Below, piece by piece: positions 41,434-50,415 of a DNA stretch of 64,000 nt. The notes beneath the pieces are model-generated. The model did not search any database. It was not told the origin of the DNA and saw only the letters and a program-made list of their open reading frames with translations. How positions within the stretch are numbered: the stretch's first letter is position 1; every line of letters starts with the position of its first letter. The position numbers and the translations under genes are program-made. This DNA comes from CAWDVB01 sp963824105 (lineage in GTDB: Bacteria > Actinomycetota > Actinomycetes > Propionibacteriales > Nocardioidaceae): NCBI GenBank assembly GCA_963824105.1, contig CAWGNN010000009.1, positions 434,001 to 498,000 of the forward strand. Reading direction: 5' to 3'.

Positions 41434-41900
41434 GACTAAACCCCCCAGATTCATACCGTCCGGGCCCCCGCCCGAGCGTTACGGGATCCGTAGATCCACC
41501 GGCAATTATGCAGGCCAATCAAGGTCTGCGCTATCCCTAGTACTACCCCTAGCAGTTGTGTCTGACTCTCGACCCCTCGAGAGTCTCTTGCCGTCTCAGA
41601 GACGGACAATTAGGACAATCATGGCACAGTCTCGGCGACCCTGTCGAATTCTCAGAGTTCTCTCACAATCGTGGGGAGAGCGCCGATCAGCAGGATATCG
41701 CAAGCCCACCAGGACGGGATCTCGAGCAACGGACTTCCCCCCGGCGATGTCGGAGACGGCGCACCGTCGGCCCCTGACACGCGTCCGCCCGCACGAGCAG
41801 TCCCGCGTCTGCGTCGCCCCCGCCGGGGCCTGGGATCTGGGAGGACTCAGGCCCCGGCGAGGCTCCCACCGCCACCGCCGGCCGCCGTCCATGACTCTGG
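41434..41900. other. 467-base stretch without a convincing gene
   Basis: Upstream of the 120-aa gene and downstream of fbiC. The open frames here look like random high-GC frames. The left part is less GC-rich and holds two inverted repeats at 41564-41585 and 41591-41605, which may be operators or terminators. Confidence 0.5.
41564..41605. repeat. Two adjacent perfect inverted repeats
   Basis: GACTCTCGA (41564-41572) pairs with TCGAGAGTC (41577-41585) around CCCC. CCGTCTC (41591-41597) pairs with GAGACGG (41599-41605) around one base. They lie about 130-170 bases upstream of the small gene starting at 41433, so could be operator sites or a hairpin. Confidence 0.7.
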
Positions 41901-44426
41901 CTAGGCGGTCGGCGCCGGAACGCCGTATGTCGTGGTCCGCTGCCGGGCCGGCCGATCGATACCGGCCGCGATCGCCGCCAGCTCCCCGACCGTCTTCGCC
42001 GAGCCGTGCTGGGAGCCGGCCATCCGGGAGATGGTCTCCTCCATCAGGGTCCCGCCGAGGTCGTTCGCGCCTGCGCGGAGCATCGCCCGGCTGCCGTCGA
42101 CCCCGAGCTTGACCCACGAGGTCTGGATGTTGTCGATCCGTCCGTGCAGCATGATGCGGGCGACGGCGTGGACGGCGAGGTTGTCGCGGAGCGACGGGCC
42201 GGGCCGGGCGATCCCCGCGAGGTAGATCGGTGCCGACTGGTGGACGAAGGGCAGCGGCACGAACTCGGTGAAGCCGCCCGTCTCGTCCTGGATGCGCGAC
42301 AGCACCCGCAGATGGGAGACCCAGTGGCTCGGGTTGTCCACGTGGCCGTACATCATCGTCGAGCTCGAGGGGATCCCCAGTCGGTGGGCGGTGGTGATCA
42401 CCTCGATCCACGTCGCGGTCGGCAGCTTCCCCTTGGTCAGGATCCAGCGGACCTCGTCGTCGAGGATCTCCGCTGCGGTGCCGGGGATCGAGTCGAGCCC
42501 CGCGTCGCGCGCCGCGGTCAGCCAGTCCCGGATCGACATCCCCGAGCGCGCTGCCCCGTTGACAACCTCCATCGGGCTGAACGCGTGCACGTGGATGCCG
42601 GGCACGCGCGCCTTCACTGCCCCGACGATGTCGAAGTAGGCCGTCCCGGCGAGCTCCGGGTCGATCCCGCCCTGCATGCAGACCTCGGTGGCGCCCAGCG
42701 ACCAGGCCTCCTCGGCCCGGTCAGCGACCTCCTGCCAGGACAGGGAGTAGGCATCGGCGTCGGTGCGACGCTGCGCGAAGGCGCAGAAGCGGCAGCCGGT
42801 GTAGCAGACGTTGGTGAAGTTGATGTTCCGGTTGACCACGTAGGTGATCTCGTCGCCGTTCACCTCTCGGCGGAGGGCGTCGGCCAACTGGGCTACCTCG
42901 GTCAGGGCCGTCCCCTCGGCGGTGATCAGGGCCAGTGCCTGGGCGTCGGTCAGTGATCGGGGATCCGACTCCGCAGCGCGGAGGGCCTCCTTGACGTCCC
43001 CGGGCAAGGGATCCACCGAGCGCTGCCGGTCCACCTGCTCGGCGAGGGCGGTCCAGTCCCCGTAGACGCTCTCGAAGTCGTCGCGACGGTCGGCGCTCCG
43101 ACCGCTGGTGTCGATGCTGCGATGCAGGTCTGTGCGGCCGGTGCTCACCGAGCCGAACTCGTCGTCGGGCTCTTGCCAGGGCAGGCCGCTCGGCCGTCGG
43201 CCCGCCACCGCGAGACCGTCCCCGGCCGCGAGTGCTCTGACGTGTGGCTCGAGGCGGGGGTCGATCCAGGGCTCGCCCGCGCGGACGTACTCCGGATGCG
43301 CCGTGAGCCGCTCCGCGAGTGTGAACTCGCTCTCGGCGGTGATCTCTCGGAGCCGCTCCAGGCTCGGCCACGGACGCTCGGGGTTCACGTGGTCCGGGGT
43401 CAGGGGCGAGACGCCTCCCCAGTCGTCGACCCCAGCGTCGAGCAGGCGCCGACACTCGTCGGCGTGGACGAGGTTCGGCGGGGCCTGGATCCGCACGCGG
43501 GGGCCGAGGACGAGCCGGGCAACGGCCACCGTGGCGACGTACTCCTCCAGATCCAGGTCGGGGACGGCCCGCATCGCGGTGTCGGCCTTGGCCCGGAAGT
43601 TCTGGACGATCACCTCTTGGATATGGCCGTACTGCCGGGCCAGCCGCCGGAGCGCGAAGAGGGAATCCACCCTCTCGGCGGGAGTCTCGCCGATGCCGAC
43701 CAGGATCCCCGTGGTGAACGGGATGTTCAGCCGGCCGGCATCCTCGATGACCCGCAGCCGGACGGCCGGGTCCTTGTCGGGGGACCCGAAGTGGGGCTGG
43801 CCCTTCTCGGTGAACAGCCGGGTGGAGGTGGTCTCCAGCATCATCCCCATCGAGGGCGCCACCGGTCGCAGCCGGGCGAGCTCCTCCCACGACATCACGC
43901 CGGGGTTCAGGTGCGGCAGCAGCCCGGTCTCCTCCAGCACCCGGATCGCGAGCGCGCGGACGTAGTCGAGGGTGGAGTCGTAGCCCTGCTGCTCCAGCCA
44001 CTCCCGCGCCTCGGGCCAGCGGTCCTCGGGGCGGTCGCCGAGGGTGAACAGCGCCTCCTTGCAGCCCAGCGCCGCCCCTTGCGTCGCGATCGCCACCACC
44101 TCGTCGGGGCTGAGGTAGGGCGACTCCTGCTGGGCCGCCAGCTTCGCCGGGGTGGTGACGAACGTGCAGTAGTGGCAGCGGTCCCGGCAGAGCCGGGTGA
44201 CCGGGATGAAGACCTTGGGGGAGAAGGTGACCACGCCGGACCGGCCGGCCGCCTCGAGCCCGGCGTCGCGGACTTGAGCCGCCGCGCTGCAGAGGTCGCG
44301 GAGGTCGTCGCCACGTGCGGCCAGCAGCGCGGTCGCCTCGTCGGCGTCGAGGGAGACTCCGCGGGCCGCGCGGGCCACCGCCCGCCTGATCTGCTGTGGT
44401 GTGACGGAGTCGGCAGTGGTGGTCAG
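41901..44426 (-). CDS. fbiC: FO synthase FbiC (CofG-CofH fusion)
   Basis: Makes the deazaflavin FO from tyrosine and a ribityl-diaminouracil, the chromophore of coenzyme F420. It is an 841-aa fusion of two radical-SAM enzymes. The N-terminal CofG half has CRDRCHYCTF and the C-terminal CofH half (from about residue 440) has CYTGCRFCAF, each giving a CxxxCxxC cluster site. It ends near ARQRTTTYGV, as in mycobacterial FbiC (856 aa). No ATG, GTG or TTG lies at the expected N-terminus. A CTG at 44426 has AAGGAG eight bases upstream and a four-base overlap with the preceding gene, so it is the best start. A GTG about 15 codons in is the alternative. Confidence 0.92.
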   Translation of the reverse strand: MTTTADSVTPQQIRRAVARAARGVSLDADEATALLAARGDDLRDLCSAAAQVRDAGLEAAGRSGVVTFSPKVFIPVTRLCRDRCHYCTFVTTPAKLAAQQESPYLSPDEVVAIATQGAALGCKEALFTLGDRPEDRWPEAREWLEQQGYDSTLDYVRALAIRVLEETGLLPHLNPGVMSWEELARLRPVAPSMGMMLETTSTRLFTEKGQPHFGSPDKDPAVRLRVIEDAGRLNIPFTTGILVGIGETPAERVDSLFALRRLARQYGHIQEVIVQNFRAKADTAMRAVPDLDLEEYVATVAVARLVLGPRVRIQAPPNLVHADECRRLLDAGVDDWGGVSPLTPDHVNPERPWPSLERLREITAESEFTLAERLTAHPEYVRAGEPWIDPRLEPHVRALAAGDGLAVAGRRPSGLPWQEPDDEFGSVSTGRTDLHRSIDTSGRSADRRDDFESVYGDWTALAEQVDRQRSVDPLPGDVKEALRAAESDPRSLTDAQALALITAEGTALTEVAQLADALRREVNGDEITYVVNRNINFTNVCYTGCRFCAFAQRRTDADAYSLSWQEVADRAEEAWSLGATEVCMQGGIDPELAGTAYFDIVGAVKARVPGIHVHAFSPMEVVNGAARSGMSIRDWLTAARDAGLDSIPGTAAEILDDEVRWILTKGKLPTATWIEVITTAHRLGIPSSSTMMYGHVDNPSHWVSHLRVLSRIQDETGGFTEFVPLPFVHQSAPIYLAGIARPGPSLRDNLAVHAVARIMLHGRIDNIQTSWVKLGVDGSRAMLRAGANDLGGTLMEETISRMAGSQHGSAKTVGELAAIAAGIDRPARQRTTTYGVPAPTA

Positions 44427-45454
44427 GAGACCAGCTCCTTCATCCGGCGGATCAGCGCGAGGGGGTCCTCGGCGGCGGGGATGATCTGCAGGTTGGTGAC
44501 TCCCGCTTCGGCGAAGGCCGCGATGCGCTCCTTCACGTAGGACTCCGAGCCGACCAGGTTGACCATCTCCAGCAGCTCTAACGGGATCTCGGCTTCGGCG
44601 TCGCGCTTGTTCCCGCCGAGGTAGAGGTCCTGGATCTTCTTCGCCTCGGCCTCGAACCCGTACTGACAGACCAGCTTGTTGTAGAAGTTCTTGTCCCGTG
44701 CCCCCATGCCACCGATGTAGAGGGCCAGCATCGGGCGGACGAGGTCGAGCATCCCCTTCACGTCCTCGCCGATCGCGCAGAGGCCGCCGGCGGAGATCTC
44801 CAGCGTGCCCAGGCTCGGGTCGCGCTTGGCCGTGCCCGCGGCCAGGGCGTCCCCCCAGACCTCGGACACCTTCTCGGGCGCGAAGATGAATGGCAGCCAT
44901 CCGTCGGCGTACTCCGCCGTGCCTTCGACGTTCTTGGCGCCCAGGGCGGCGACGTAGATCGGGATCGAGGTGCGCTCGGGCTTGGTGAGCATCTTCAGCG
45001 GCTTGCCCAGACCGGTGCCCTGGTCGGCGGGCAACGGCAGGGTGAACGCCTTCCCCTCGTGCACGAGCGTCTCTCGGCGGATCGCCTTGCGCACGATCTC
45101 GACCACCTCGCGGGTCCGGGTCAACGGGCGGTCGTAGGGCACGCCGTGCCAGCCCTCGACGACCTGCGGTCCGGAGGCGCCGAGGCCGAGGATCGCCCTG
45201 CCGCCGCTGATGTTGTCCAGTCCGGCAGCCGTCATCGCGATGAGGGCCGGGGTCCGGGAGTAGACGTTGATGATCGCCGAGCCGATCTCGATCGACTCTG
45301 TTCGCGCGGCCAGGTAGCCCATCAAGGTGGGCGAGTCGAAGCCGTACACCTCGGCCACCCACACCGTGTCCAGGCCCGCCTTCTCCATCGCGACCACCTG
45401 GTCCGCGGCCTGGCGGGGGTTGCCGGCATACATCAACTGCGTGGAGAGCTTCAT
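44423..45454 (-). CDS. LLM-class F420-dependent oxidoreductase
   Basis: 343-aa TIM-barrel enzyme of the luciferase-like monooxygenase family that uses F420 as hydride carrier. It starts MKLSTQLMYAGNPRQAADQV, has the typical ALGAKNVEGTAEYADGW core and ends LIRRMKELVS. The ATG at 45454 follows AGGAG; the frame is open further upstream into npdG on the other strand. It overlaps the fbiC start by four bases, so an F420-using enzyme and the FO synthase are made together. Substrate is unknown. Confidence 0.88.
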   Translation of the reverse strand: MKLSTQLMYAGNPRQAADQVVAMEKAGLDTVWVAEVYGFDSPTLMGYLAARTESIEIGSAIINVYSRTPALIAMTAAGLDNISGGRAILGLGASGPQVVEGWHGVPYDRPLTRTREVVEIVRKAIRRETLVHEGKAFTLPLPADQGTGLGKPLKMLTKPERTSIPIYVAALGAKNVEGTAEYADGWLPFIFAPEKVSEVWGDALAAGTAKRDPSLGTLEISAGGLCAIGEDVKGMLDLVRPMLALYIGGMGARDKNFYNKLVCQYGFEAEAKKIQDLYLGGNKRDAEAEIPLELLEMVNLVGSESYVKERIAAFAEAGVTNLQIIPAAEDPLALIRRMKELVS

Positions 45455-45553
45455 CGTGGCTCCTGTCTCTGCTGACACCTGCCGGCTGGCCGGATCCGTC
45501 GTCTGTGAGGCTAGCGTGACTACTCGAAAGAAGGATCGGGGAAGGGGTACGAC

Positions 45554-46216
45554 GTGAGTCACACCATCGCGGTCATCGGCGGCACCGGTCCGCAGGGCAA
45601 GGGGCTCGCCTACCGGTTCGCCCGGCATGGCCACCATGTCGTCATCGGCTCGCGATCTGCCGATCGGGCCGAGGGAGCCGCCGAGGAGATCCGGAGCCGT
45701 CTCCCCGAGGCCGAGGTCAGGGCCGCCGAGAACGCCGTCGCGGCCGCGATGGGGGAGGTCGTCGTCCTCGCCGTCCCCTACGAGGGGCACGACGAGCTGG
45801 TCGGATCACTCGCCTCGGCCTTCGACGGGAAGGTCGTGGTCTCCTGCGTGAACCCGCTCGGTTTCGACAAGCGGGGAGCCTTTGGCCTGGAGATCCCGGG
45901 CGGCAGCGCGGCGGAGGTGCTTGCCTCGCTCGCACCGGGCGCCACGGTCGTCGGGGCCTTCCACCACGTGTCCGCTGTCTCTCTCTGGAGCGACGAGGAG
46001 TTCCTCGAGCACGAGGACGTGCTCGTCTGCGGTGACGACCGGGAGGCGAAGGAGCTTGTCATCGAGTTGGCCGCCGCCGTCACCGGCCGCCCTGGCGTCG
46101 ACGCGGGGAAGCTCCGTCTGGCCCACCAGCTGGAGACGTGGACGGCTGTCCTGATCTCGGTCAACCGCCGCTACAAAGTCCGCTCGGGGACCCTCATCTC
46201 CGGGCTCGGCGACTGA
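45554..46216 (+). CDS. npdG: NADPH-dependent F420 reductase
   Basis: Transfers hydride between NADPH and F420. The 220-aa product has the nucleotide-binding fold IAVIGGTGPQGKGLAYRFA (about residues 4-22) with the NADP-selecting SRSADRA at the end of strand 2, and the helix-strand pattern of the archaeal Fno family. The GTG start follows GGGGAAGGGG. It is divergent from the LLM oxidoreductase and fbiC, so the three form an F420 locus. Confidence 0.88.
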   Translation: MSHTIAVIGGTGPQGKGLAYRFARHGHHVVIGSRSADRAEGAAEEIRSRLPEAEVRAAENAVAAAMGEVVVLAVPYEGHDELVGSLASAFDGKVVVSCVNPLGFDKRGAFGLEIPGGSAAEVLASLAPGATVVGAFHHVSAVSLWSDEEFLEHEDVLVCGDDREAKELVIELAAAVTGRPGVDAGKLRLAHQLETWTAVLISVNRRYKVRSGTLISGLGD

Positions 46217-46273
46217 CCCGGATCGGACCCGGTCGTCGATGACGCCACGGCGCTTGCGGGCCAAGCAGCGTGG

Positions 46274-46442
46274 CTAGGAACGCTTCATGAAGCGAAGGTA
46301 GAACGCCCCGACAGATGAGGACTATGCCGACGTTTGCCGCCAAGCGCTCCCAGACATGGTGCCGGAAGAACAGCACGTCCACCGCGACCACCGTGACCAC
46401 AAGCACGACGACCCAGGTCACGAGCGCGAGACTCTTTCCCAC
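46274..46442 (-). pseudogene. Small single-pass membrane protein, probable frameshift
   Basis: From ATG 46442 the frame reads MGKSLALVTWVVVLVVTVVAVD (in part), then LFFRHHVWERLAANVGIVLI. It then runs on into an Arg/Pro-rich tail to 46194, overlapping npdG. A one-base shift near 46312 instead gives VGAFYLRFMKRS and a stop at 46276-46274, a natural end for such a small protein of about 55 residues. The odd composition of the unshifted tail supports a frameshift. The function of the family is unknown. Confidence 0.5.
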
Positions 46443-46512
46443 TGCTTGTTCCTACTCCCCTCGCGGCCCTCGAGCAAACGTAGCAACGTAGCCCCGCCTC
46501 CCGCGCCGCAGG

Positions 46513-48258
46513 TCACGATTGCCAGGAGCGCCAGAGCTCGGCGTAGGAGCCGCCGTGGGTCAGCAGCTCGTCGTGTGACCCGAGCTCGCTGATCCGGCCG
46601 TCCTCGACGACGGCCACCCGGTCGGCGTCGTGAGCCGAGAACAGCCGATGGGCGATGGCGATCACCGTGCGTCCGTGCAGCACGGCCGCCAGCGAGTGCT
46701 CCAGGTGGCGGGCGGCCCGAGGATCGATCAGCGAGGTCGCCTCGTCCAGGACGAGGGTGTGCGGATCGGCGAGCACCAGACGCGCGAGCGCGATCTGCTG
46801 TGCTTGAGCGGGAGTGAGCGCGCGGCCGCCCGATCCCACCAGGGTGTCCAGGCCGTCGGGCAGTGCCTCCACCCAGATCCCGGCGTCGACGGCGCGCAGC
46901 GCCGCAAGGTAGTCGTCGTCGGTCAGTCGCCCGTCGACGGCCAGCGCCAGGTTCTCCCGGAGGGTGCCGACGAAGACGTGGTGCTCCTGGGTCACGAGCG
47001 CCACATGGCCGCGCAGGTCGCCGAGGGGAAGCTCGGTCAGCTCGACGCCGCCGACGGTGACCGATCCCGTGCGCGGTGGGTGGATCCCGGCGAGCAGTCT
47101 GCCCAATGTCGACTTCCCCGCCCCGGACGGGCCGACCATCGCGATCCGCTCACCGACGCCGACCGAGAGGTCGACGCCGTGGAGGACGTCGCGGCCCTCC
47201 ACGTAGGCGAAGCGCACATTCTCGGCAGCTATCCCTTCGCCCTCCGGCCGCTGGTCCGACGGGGTCCGGTCGTCGGGGACGTGAGCGACGCCGAGCAGCC
47301 GGGCGAGGGAGGCGCTCCCGACCTGGAGCTCGTCGAGGATCGACATGAAGGAGTCGATCGGGCTGATCATCATCTGGGCGTACAGCGTCGCGGCGATGAC
47401 GTCGCCGATGGGGATCGTGCCCTGGGAGAAGAGCCAGCCACCGAAGAGAAGAGTGCCGAGGACCGGGAGGAGGTAGGAGATGTCCATGGTCGGGAAGAAC
47501 ACTGTCCGGAGGAACAGCGTGTACTTCTCGGCGGCGTACGAGCCGGCGACGTCATCGTCGGCCTGCTCGATCCGGCGCCGCTGGATGCCCAGCGCCTCGA
47601 CCGTCCTCGCTCCCTGCACGGTCTCGGTCAGGGATGCGGTGATCCGGGCGTAGCTGGCGCTCTCCCGCAGATATCCCGCCTTGGCTCGCTTGAGATACCA
47701 GCGCGACGCCACCACCATGCTCGGGACTCCGAGCAGCAACGGCAAGACCACCCACCAGCCCACCAGCACGGCTCCGATGATGGTGGCGACCAGGGTGATC
47801 GCCGCGATCGTCCACTCGGGAATCGCCCAGCGCACCGCCCACTCCAGCTGGTTGACGTCGCGAGAGCTGCGGCTCAGCAGATCGCCGCTCCCGGCCGACT
47901 CCACGACGCCGACGGGTAGGTCCAGCACCTCCTCGACGAAGTCCTCGCGCAGATCGGCGAGGACCCGCTCTCCGAGCAGCACCGAGACGAAGCGGGCATA
48001 GCGGGTCAGCACCGTCTGGACGACCAATGCCCCGGCGATCAGGGCGGCGATCAGATCGACGTGGCTCGTGGTGGTGCCGGCCTGCACGGCCTGGACGATC
48101 GCGCCCAGGGCCCGCGGCGCGACCAGGCCTGCCACGGCAGCGGCACCGTGGAGGACCAGGGCGAGGCCGAACCAGCCGGGGTGCCGGCGGACGAGACGCC
48201 CCATGTAGGAGCGGACTTCGCGACCGGTGGCGACGGGGAGGATCGTTGTGGTGCTCAT
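46513..48258 (-). CDS. ABC exporter half-transporter, catalytic Walker subunit
   Basis: 581-aa protein with a six-helix membrane domain (about residues 20-320) and a C-terminal ATPase. Walker A GPSGAGKSTLG, Walker B TLVLDEATSLID and the H-loop AIAHRL are intact. The signature motif is LTPAQ rather than LSGGQ. The neighbouring subunit has the opposite pattern, so the two form a heterodimer with one active ATP site. Likely exports drugs, lipids or peptides; no substrate evidence. Start ATG 48258 overlaps the upstream gene's stop by four bases. Confidence 0.9.
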   Translation of the reverse strand: MSTTTILPVATGREVRSYMGRLVRRHPGWFGLALVLHGAAAVAGLVAPRALGAIVQAVQAGTTTSHVDLIAALIAGALVVQTVLTRYARFVSVLLGERVLADLREDFVEEVLDLPVGVVESAGSGDLLSRSSRDVNQLEWAVRWAIPEWTIAAITLVATIIGAVLVGWWVVLPLLLGVPSMVVASRWYLKRAKAGYLRESASYARITASLTETVQGARTVEALGIQRRRIEQADDDVAGSYAAEKYTLFLRTVFFPTMDISYLLPVLGTLLFGGWLFSQGTIPIGDVIAATLYAQMMISPIDSFMSILDELQVGSASLARLLGVAHVPDDRTPSDQRPEGEGIAAENVRFAYVEGRDVLHGVDLSVGVGERIAMVGPSGAGKSTLGRLLAGIHPPRTGSVTVGGVELTELPLGDLRGHVALVTQEHHVFVGTLRENLALAVDGRLTDDDYLAALRAVDAGIWVEALPDGLDTLVGSGGRALTPAQAQQIALARLVLADPHTLVLDEATSLIDPRAARHLEHSLAAVLHGRTVIAIAHRLFSAHDADRVAVVEDGRISELGSHDELLTHGGSYAELWRSWQS

Positions 48259-49964
48259 ACGGACGCGTCCTCCTCCCGGGTCACGACCGCGCGGTACTGC
48301 GACACCGTGCGGAGCAGGGTCTTGTGGTCGCCGACGGCGACGACCGAGCCGTCGCGCACGAACGCGACCCGGTCGGCTTGATCCAGCAGCAGGGGGCTAC
48401 TAGCCATCACCACGGTCGTGTGGCCCCGGCGGAGCTCGTGCAACCGCGAGGCGATCGCGGCCTCGGTGTGGGCGTCCACCGCGGAGGTGGGCTCGACCAG
48501 CACCAGCACCTCGGCGTCCAGGGCCAGCACCCGGGCCAGCGTGAGCCGCTGGCGCTGTCCACCCGAGAAGGTCCGACCCTGCTCGGTCACCAGCGTGTCC
48601 AACCCTTCGGGCAGGGCCTCCAAGACGTCCTCCAGTGAGGCCGCGGCCAGGGCTCGGCGCAGCCCCGCGTCCCCCCGGCCATGCAGATCAAGCCCGTCTC
48701 CGAGCCGGCCGGAGAAGAGCGTCGTCGCGGAGTCGGAGACCACGATCCGCTCGCGTACGATCGCGCGGGGGATGTCGTCCAGCGGTACGTCGCCCCAGCG
48801 GACCTCGCCGGGGACGTACCAGCCGATCCGGTCGGCTATCTCGGCGGCGGATTCTGGTGGGTCGCAGACCACGGCGGTCATCGCCCCGGGCGTCACGACC
48901 AGTCCGCTCGCCACATCGACGATCTCGCTGTCGGGGCCGGGTGCCTCGCGTGGCGTCACCGGGTCGGAGATCTCGGGGGCGAGGCCGAGAACGCGCGTGA
49001 CGCGACGTGCCGCGACGAAGCCACGGATGAACTTGTTGGCGAACTCGGTGATGGTCCGCAAGGGGAGCATCAGGAACGCGGCGTACCCATAGAAGGCGAC
49101 CAGCCCTCCCGTGGAGATCTGGCCCTCGACCGCGAACCTCGCGCCGAGCCAGACCACGACGACCACGAAGATGCCCGGCAGGAGCACTTGGGCCGCGTCG
49201 AGGACGGACTGGAGTCTGCCGACCTCCACGCCTGCTCGGCGGACCGCTTGCGACTCCCGGGAGTACTTGGCGTGGAAGACGTTCTCCCCACCGATCCCAC
49301 GGAGGACCCGGAGCCCGCTGACGATGTCGGTCGCGACGTTGTTGAGGTTCCCGGTCATCTCCCGATGGGCCAGCGTCCTGCGCTGGAGCGGCTTCAGGAT
49401 CGGGCCGACGATGCCGAGAAGCAGCGGAACCCCGATCAGCACGACCAGGCCGAGCGTGGTCGAAGAGCGGAGCAACAAGATCGCGACCACGACGATGGAC
49501 ACGACGGCTCCGGTCGCTCGGGCGGTCACGTCCATGACGTTCCCCAGGTAGGACAGGTCGTTCGTGCCGATGGACACGACCTCACCGGTGGCGACCCGGC
49601 GGGGGAGGGTCGCGCCGAGGTGCGTTGCCTGGCGGGTGACCAGTTGCACCGTCCGGTACGCCGCGGTCAGCCAGTTCGTGACCGCGAACCGGTGCCGCAT
49701 GATCCCGGAGCCGGCCTGCAAGAGCCCGACGCCCAGCATGACGGCGGTGATGGTGAGCAGCGCGCGGGTGTCCCCGGTCGCGACACCCCGGTCGATGGCT
49801 GCTCCGATCAGCGCCGGCATGACCGCCTGACAGGCCATCCAGATGACCCCGAAGAGCATCCCAGCCAGGAGCGTGCGCCACTGGCCGCGAGCGAGCCACC
49901 AGAGGAAGCGCGCCGCGGAGCGGTGGTCGGCCGTCCCCGGGTCGGCAAGCGGAAGGTGGCGCAC
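48255..49964 (-). CDS. ABC exporter half-transporter, degenerate Walker subunit
   Basis: 569-aa partner with a six-helix domain and an altered ATPase domain. The Walker A position reads GAMTAVVCDPPESA with no GKS/T, and Walker B is VLVLVEPTSAVD with Val in place of Asp. The signature FSGGQRQR is intact. It therefore supplies its signature to the other subunit's intact Walker site but is unlikely to bind ATP productively itself. It is the first gene of the two-gene operon. Confidence 0.9.
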   Translation of the reverse strand: MRHLPLADPGTADHRSAARFLWWLARGQWRTLLAGMLFGVIWMACQAVMPALIGAAIDRGVATGDTRALLTITAVMLGVGLLQAGSGIMRHRFAVTNWLTAAYRTVQLVTRQATHLGATLPRRVATGEVVSIGTNDLSYLGNVMDVTARATGAVVSIVVVAILLLRSSTTLGLVVLIGVPLLLGIVGPILKPLQRRTLAHREMTGNLNNVATDIVSGLRVLRGIGGENVFHAKYSRESQAVRRAGVEVGRLQSVLDAAQVLLPGIFVVVVVWLGARFAVEGQISTGGLVAFYGYAAFLMLPLRTITEFANKFIRGFVAARRVTRVLGLAPEISDPVTPREAPGPDSEIVDVASGLVVTPGAMTAVVCDPPESAAEIADRIGWYVPGEVRWGDVPLDDIPRAIVRERIVVSDSATTLFSGRLGDGLDLHGRGDAGLRRALAAASLEDVLEALPEGLDTLVTEQGRTFSGGQRQRLTLARVLALDAEVLVLVEPTSAVDAHTEAAIASRLHELRRGHTTVVMASSPLLLDQADRVAFVRDGSVVAVGDHKTLLRTVSQYRAVVTREEDASV

Positions 49965-50006
49965 TCTGCCCAGCCTAGGGAGCCGGGTGCGCCACCTCCA
50001 CTCGAT

Positions 50007-50201
50007 TTAGCTTTCGGGGACCACGATCCACATCACGATGTAGACGAGGAGCAGAGACCCCGCCCCCAGAATCGCCCCGACGGCGAAGACCAACCGGACC
50101 AGCGTGGGGTCGACGTTGAAGTACTCGGCCAGTCCACCGCAGACTCCGGCGATCATGCGGTCGCTGCGGCTGCGAGTGAGTCTCTTGGCGTCAGTGGTCA
50201 T
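50007..50201 (-). CDS. PspC-domain small membrane protein
   Basis: 64-aa protein that is almost entirely a PspC domain (MIAGVCGGLAEYFNVDPTLVRLVFA) followed by one hydrophobic helix (GAGSLLLVYIVMWIVV). PspC proteins act in envelope-stress responses. The ATG at 50201 follows GAGGAG and overlaps the upstream gene by 11 bases; the frame extends upstream without homology. It is the last gene of a three-gene leftward operon. Confidence 0.85.
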   Translation of the reverse strand: MTTDAKRLTRSRSDRMIAGVCGGLAEYFNVDPTLVRLVFAVGAILGAGSLLLVYIVMWIVVPES

Positions 50202-50415
50202 GGGGGTGCTCCTCTCCGTGCGGGCTGCGCTGGAACAGGCTCCGGGCGGAGGCCGCCAGGCCCACGATGCCTGCGGTGACGAGGATGATCGGGAAGACAA
50301 CCCCAGGGTCGGGGTTGACGATCACACCGAACTCGGCCAGGGCCCAGGTCGCTGCGAACCCGAGGAAGACGATGCCGGCGACGAGGTGGCCGACCTTGAG
50401 CGGGTGGGTGTTCAT
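50191..50415 (-). CDS. Small membrane protein of the PspC cluster
   Basis: 74-aa protein with two predicted helices (VGHLVAGIVFLGFAATWALAE and GVVFPIILVTAGIVGLAAS) and a His-rich tail (GEEHPHDH). It overlaps both neighbours by a few bases, so it is translated as part of the operon. Function unknown; the tail might bind metal. Confidence 0.7.
   Translation of the reverse strand: MNTHPLKVGHLVAGIVFLGFAATWALAEFGVIVNPDPGVVFPIILVTAGIVGLAASARSLFQRSPHGEEHPHDH

Noticed and set aside
41432..42112. 226-aa plus-strand frame in the gap near fbiC
   Set aside because: Ser/Arg/Pro-rich composition, overlaps fbiC antisense, and no homology is apparent.
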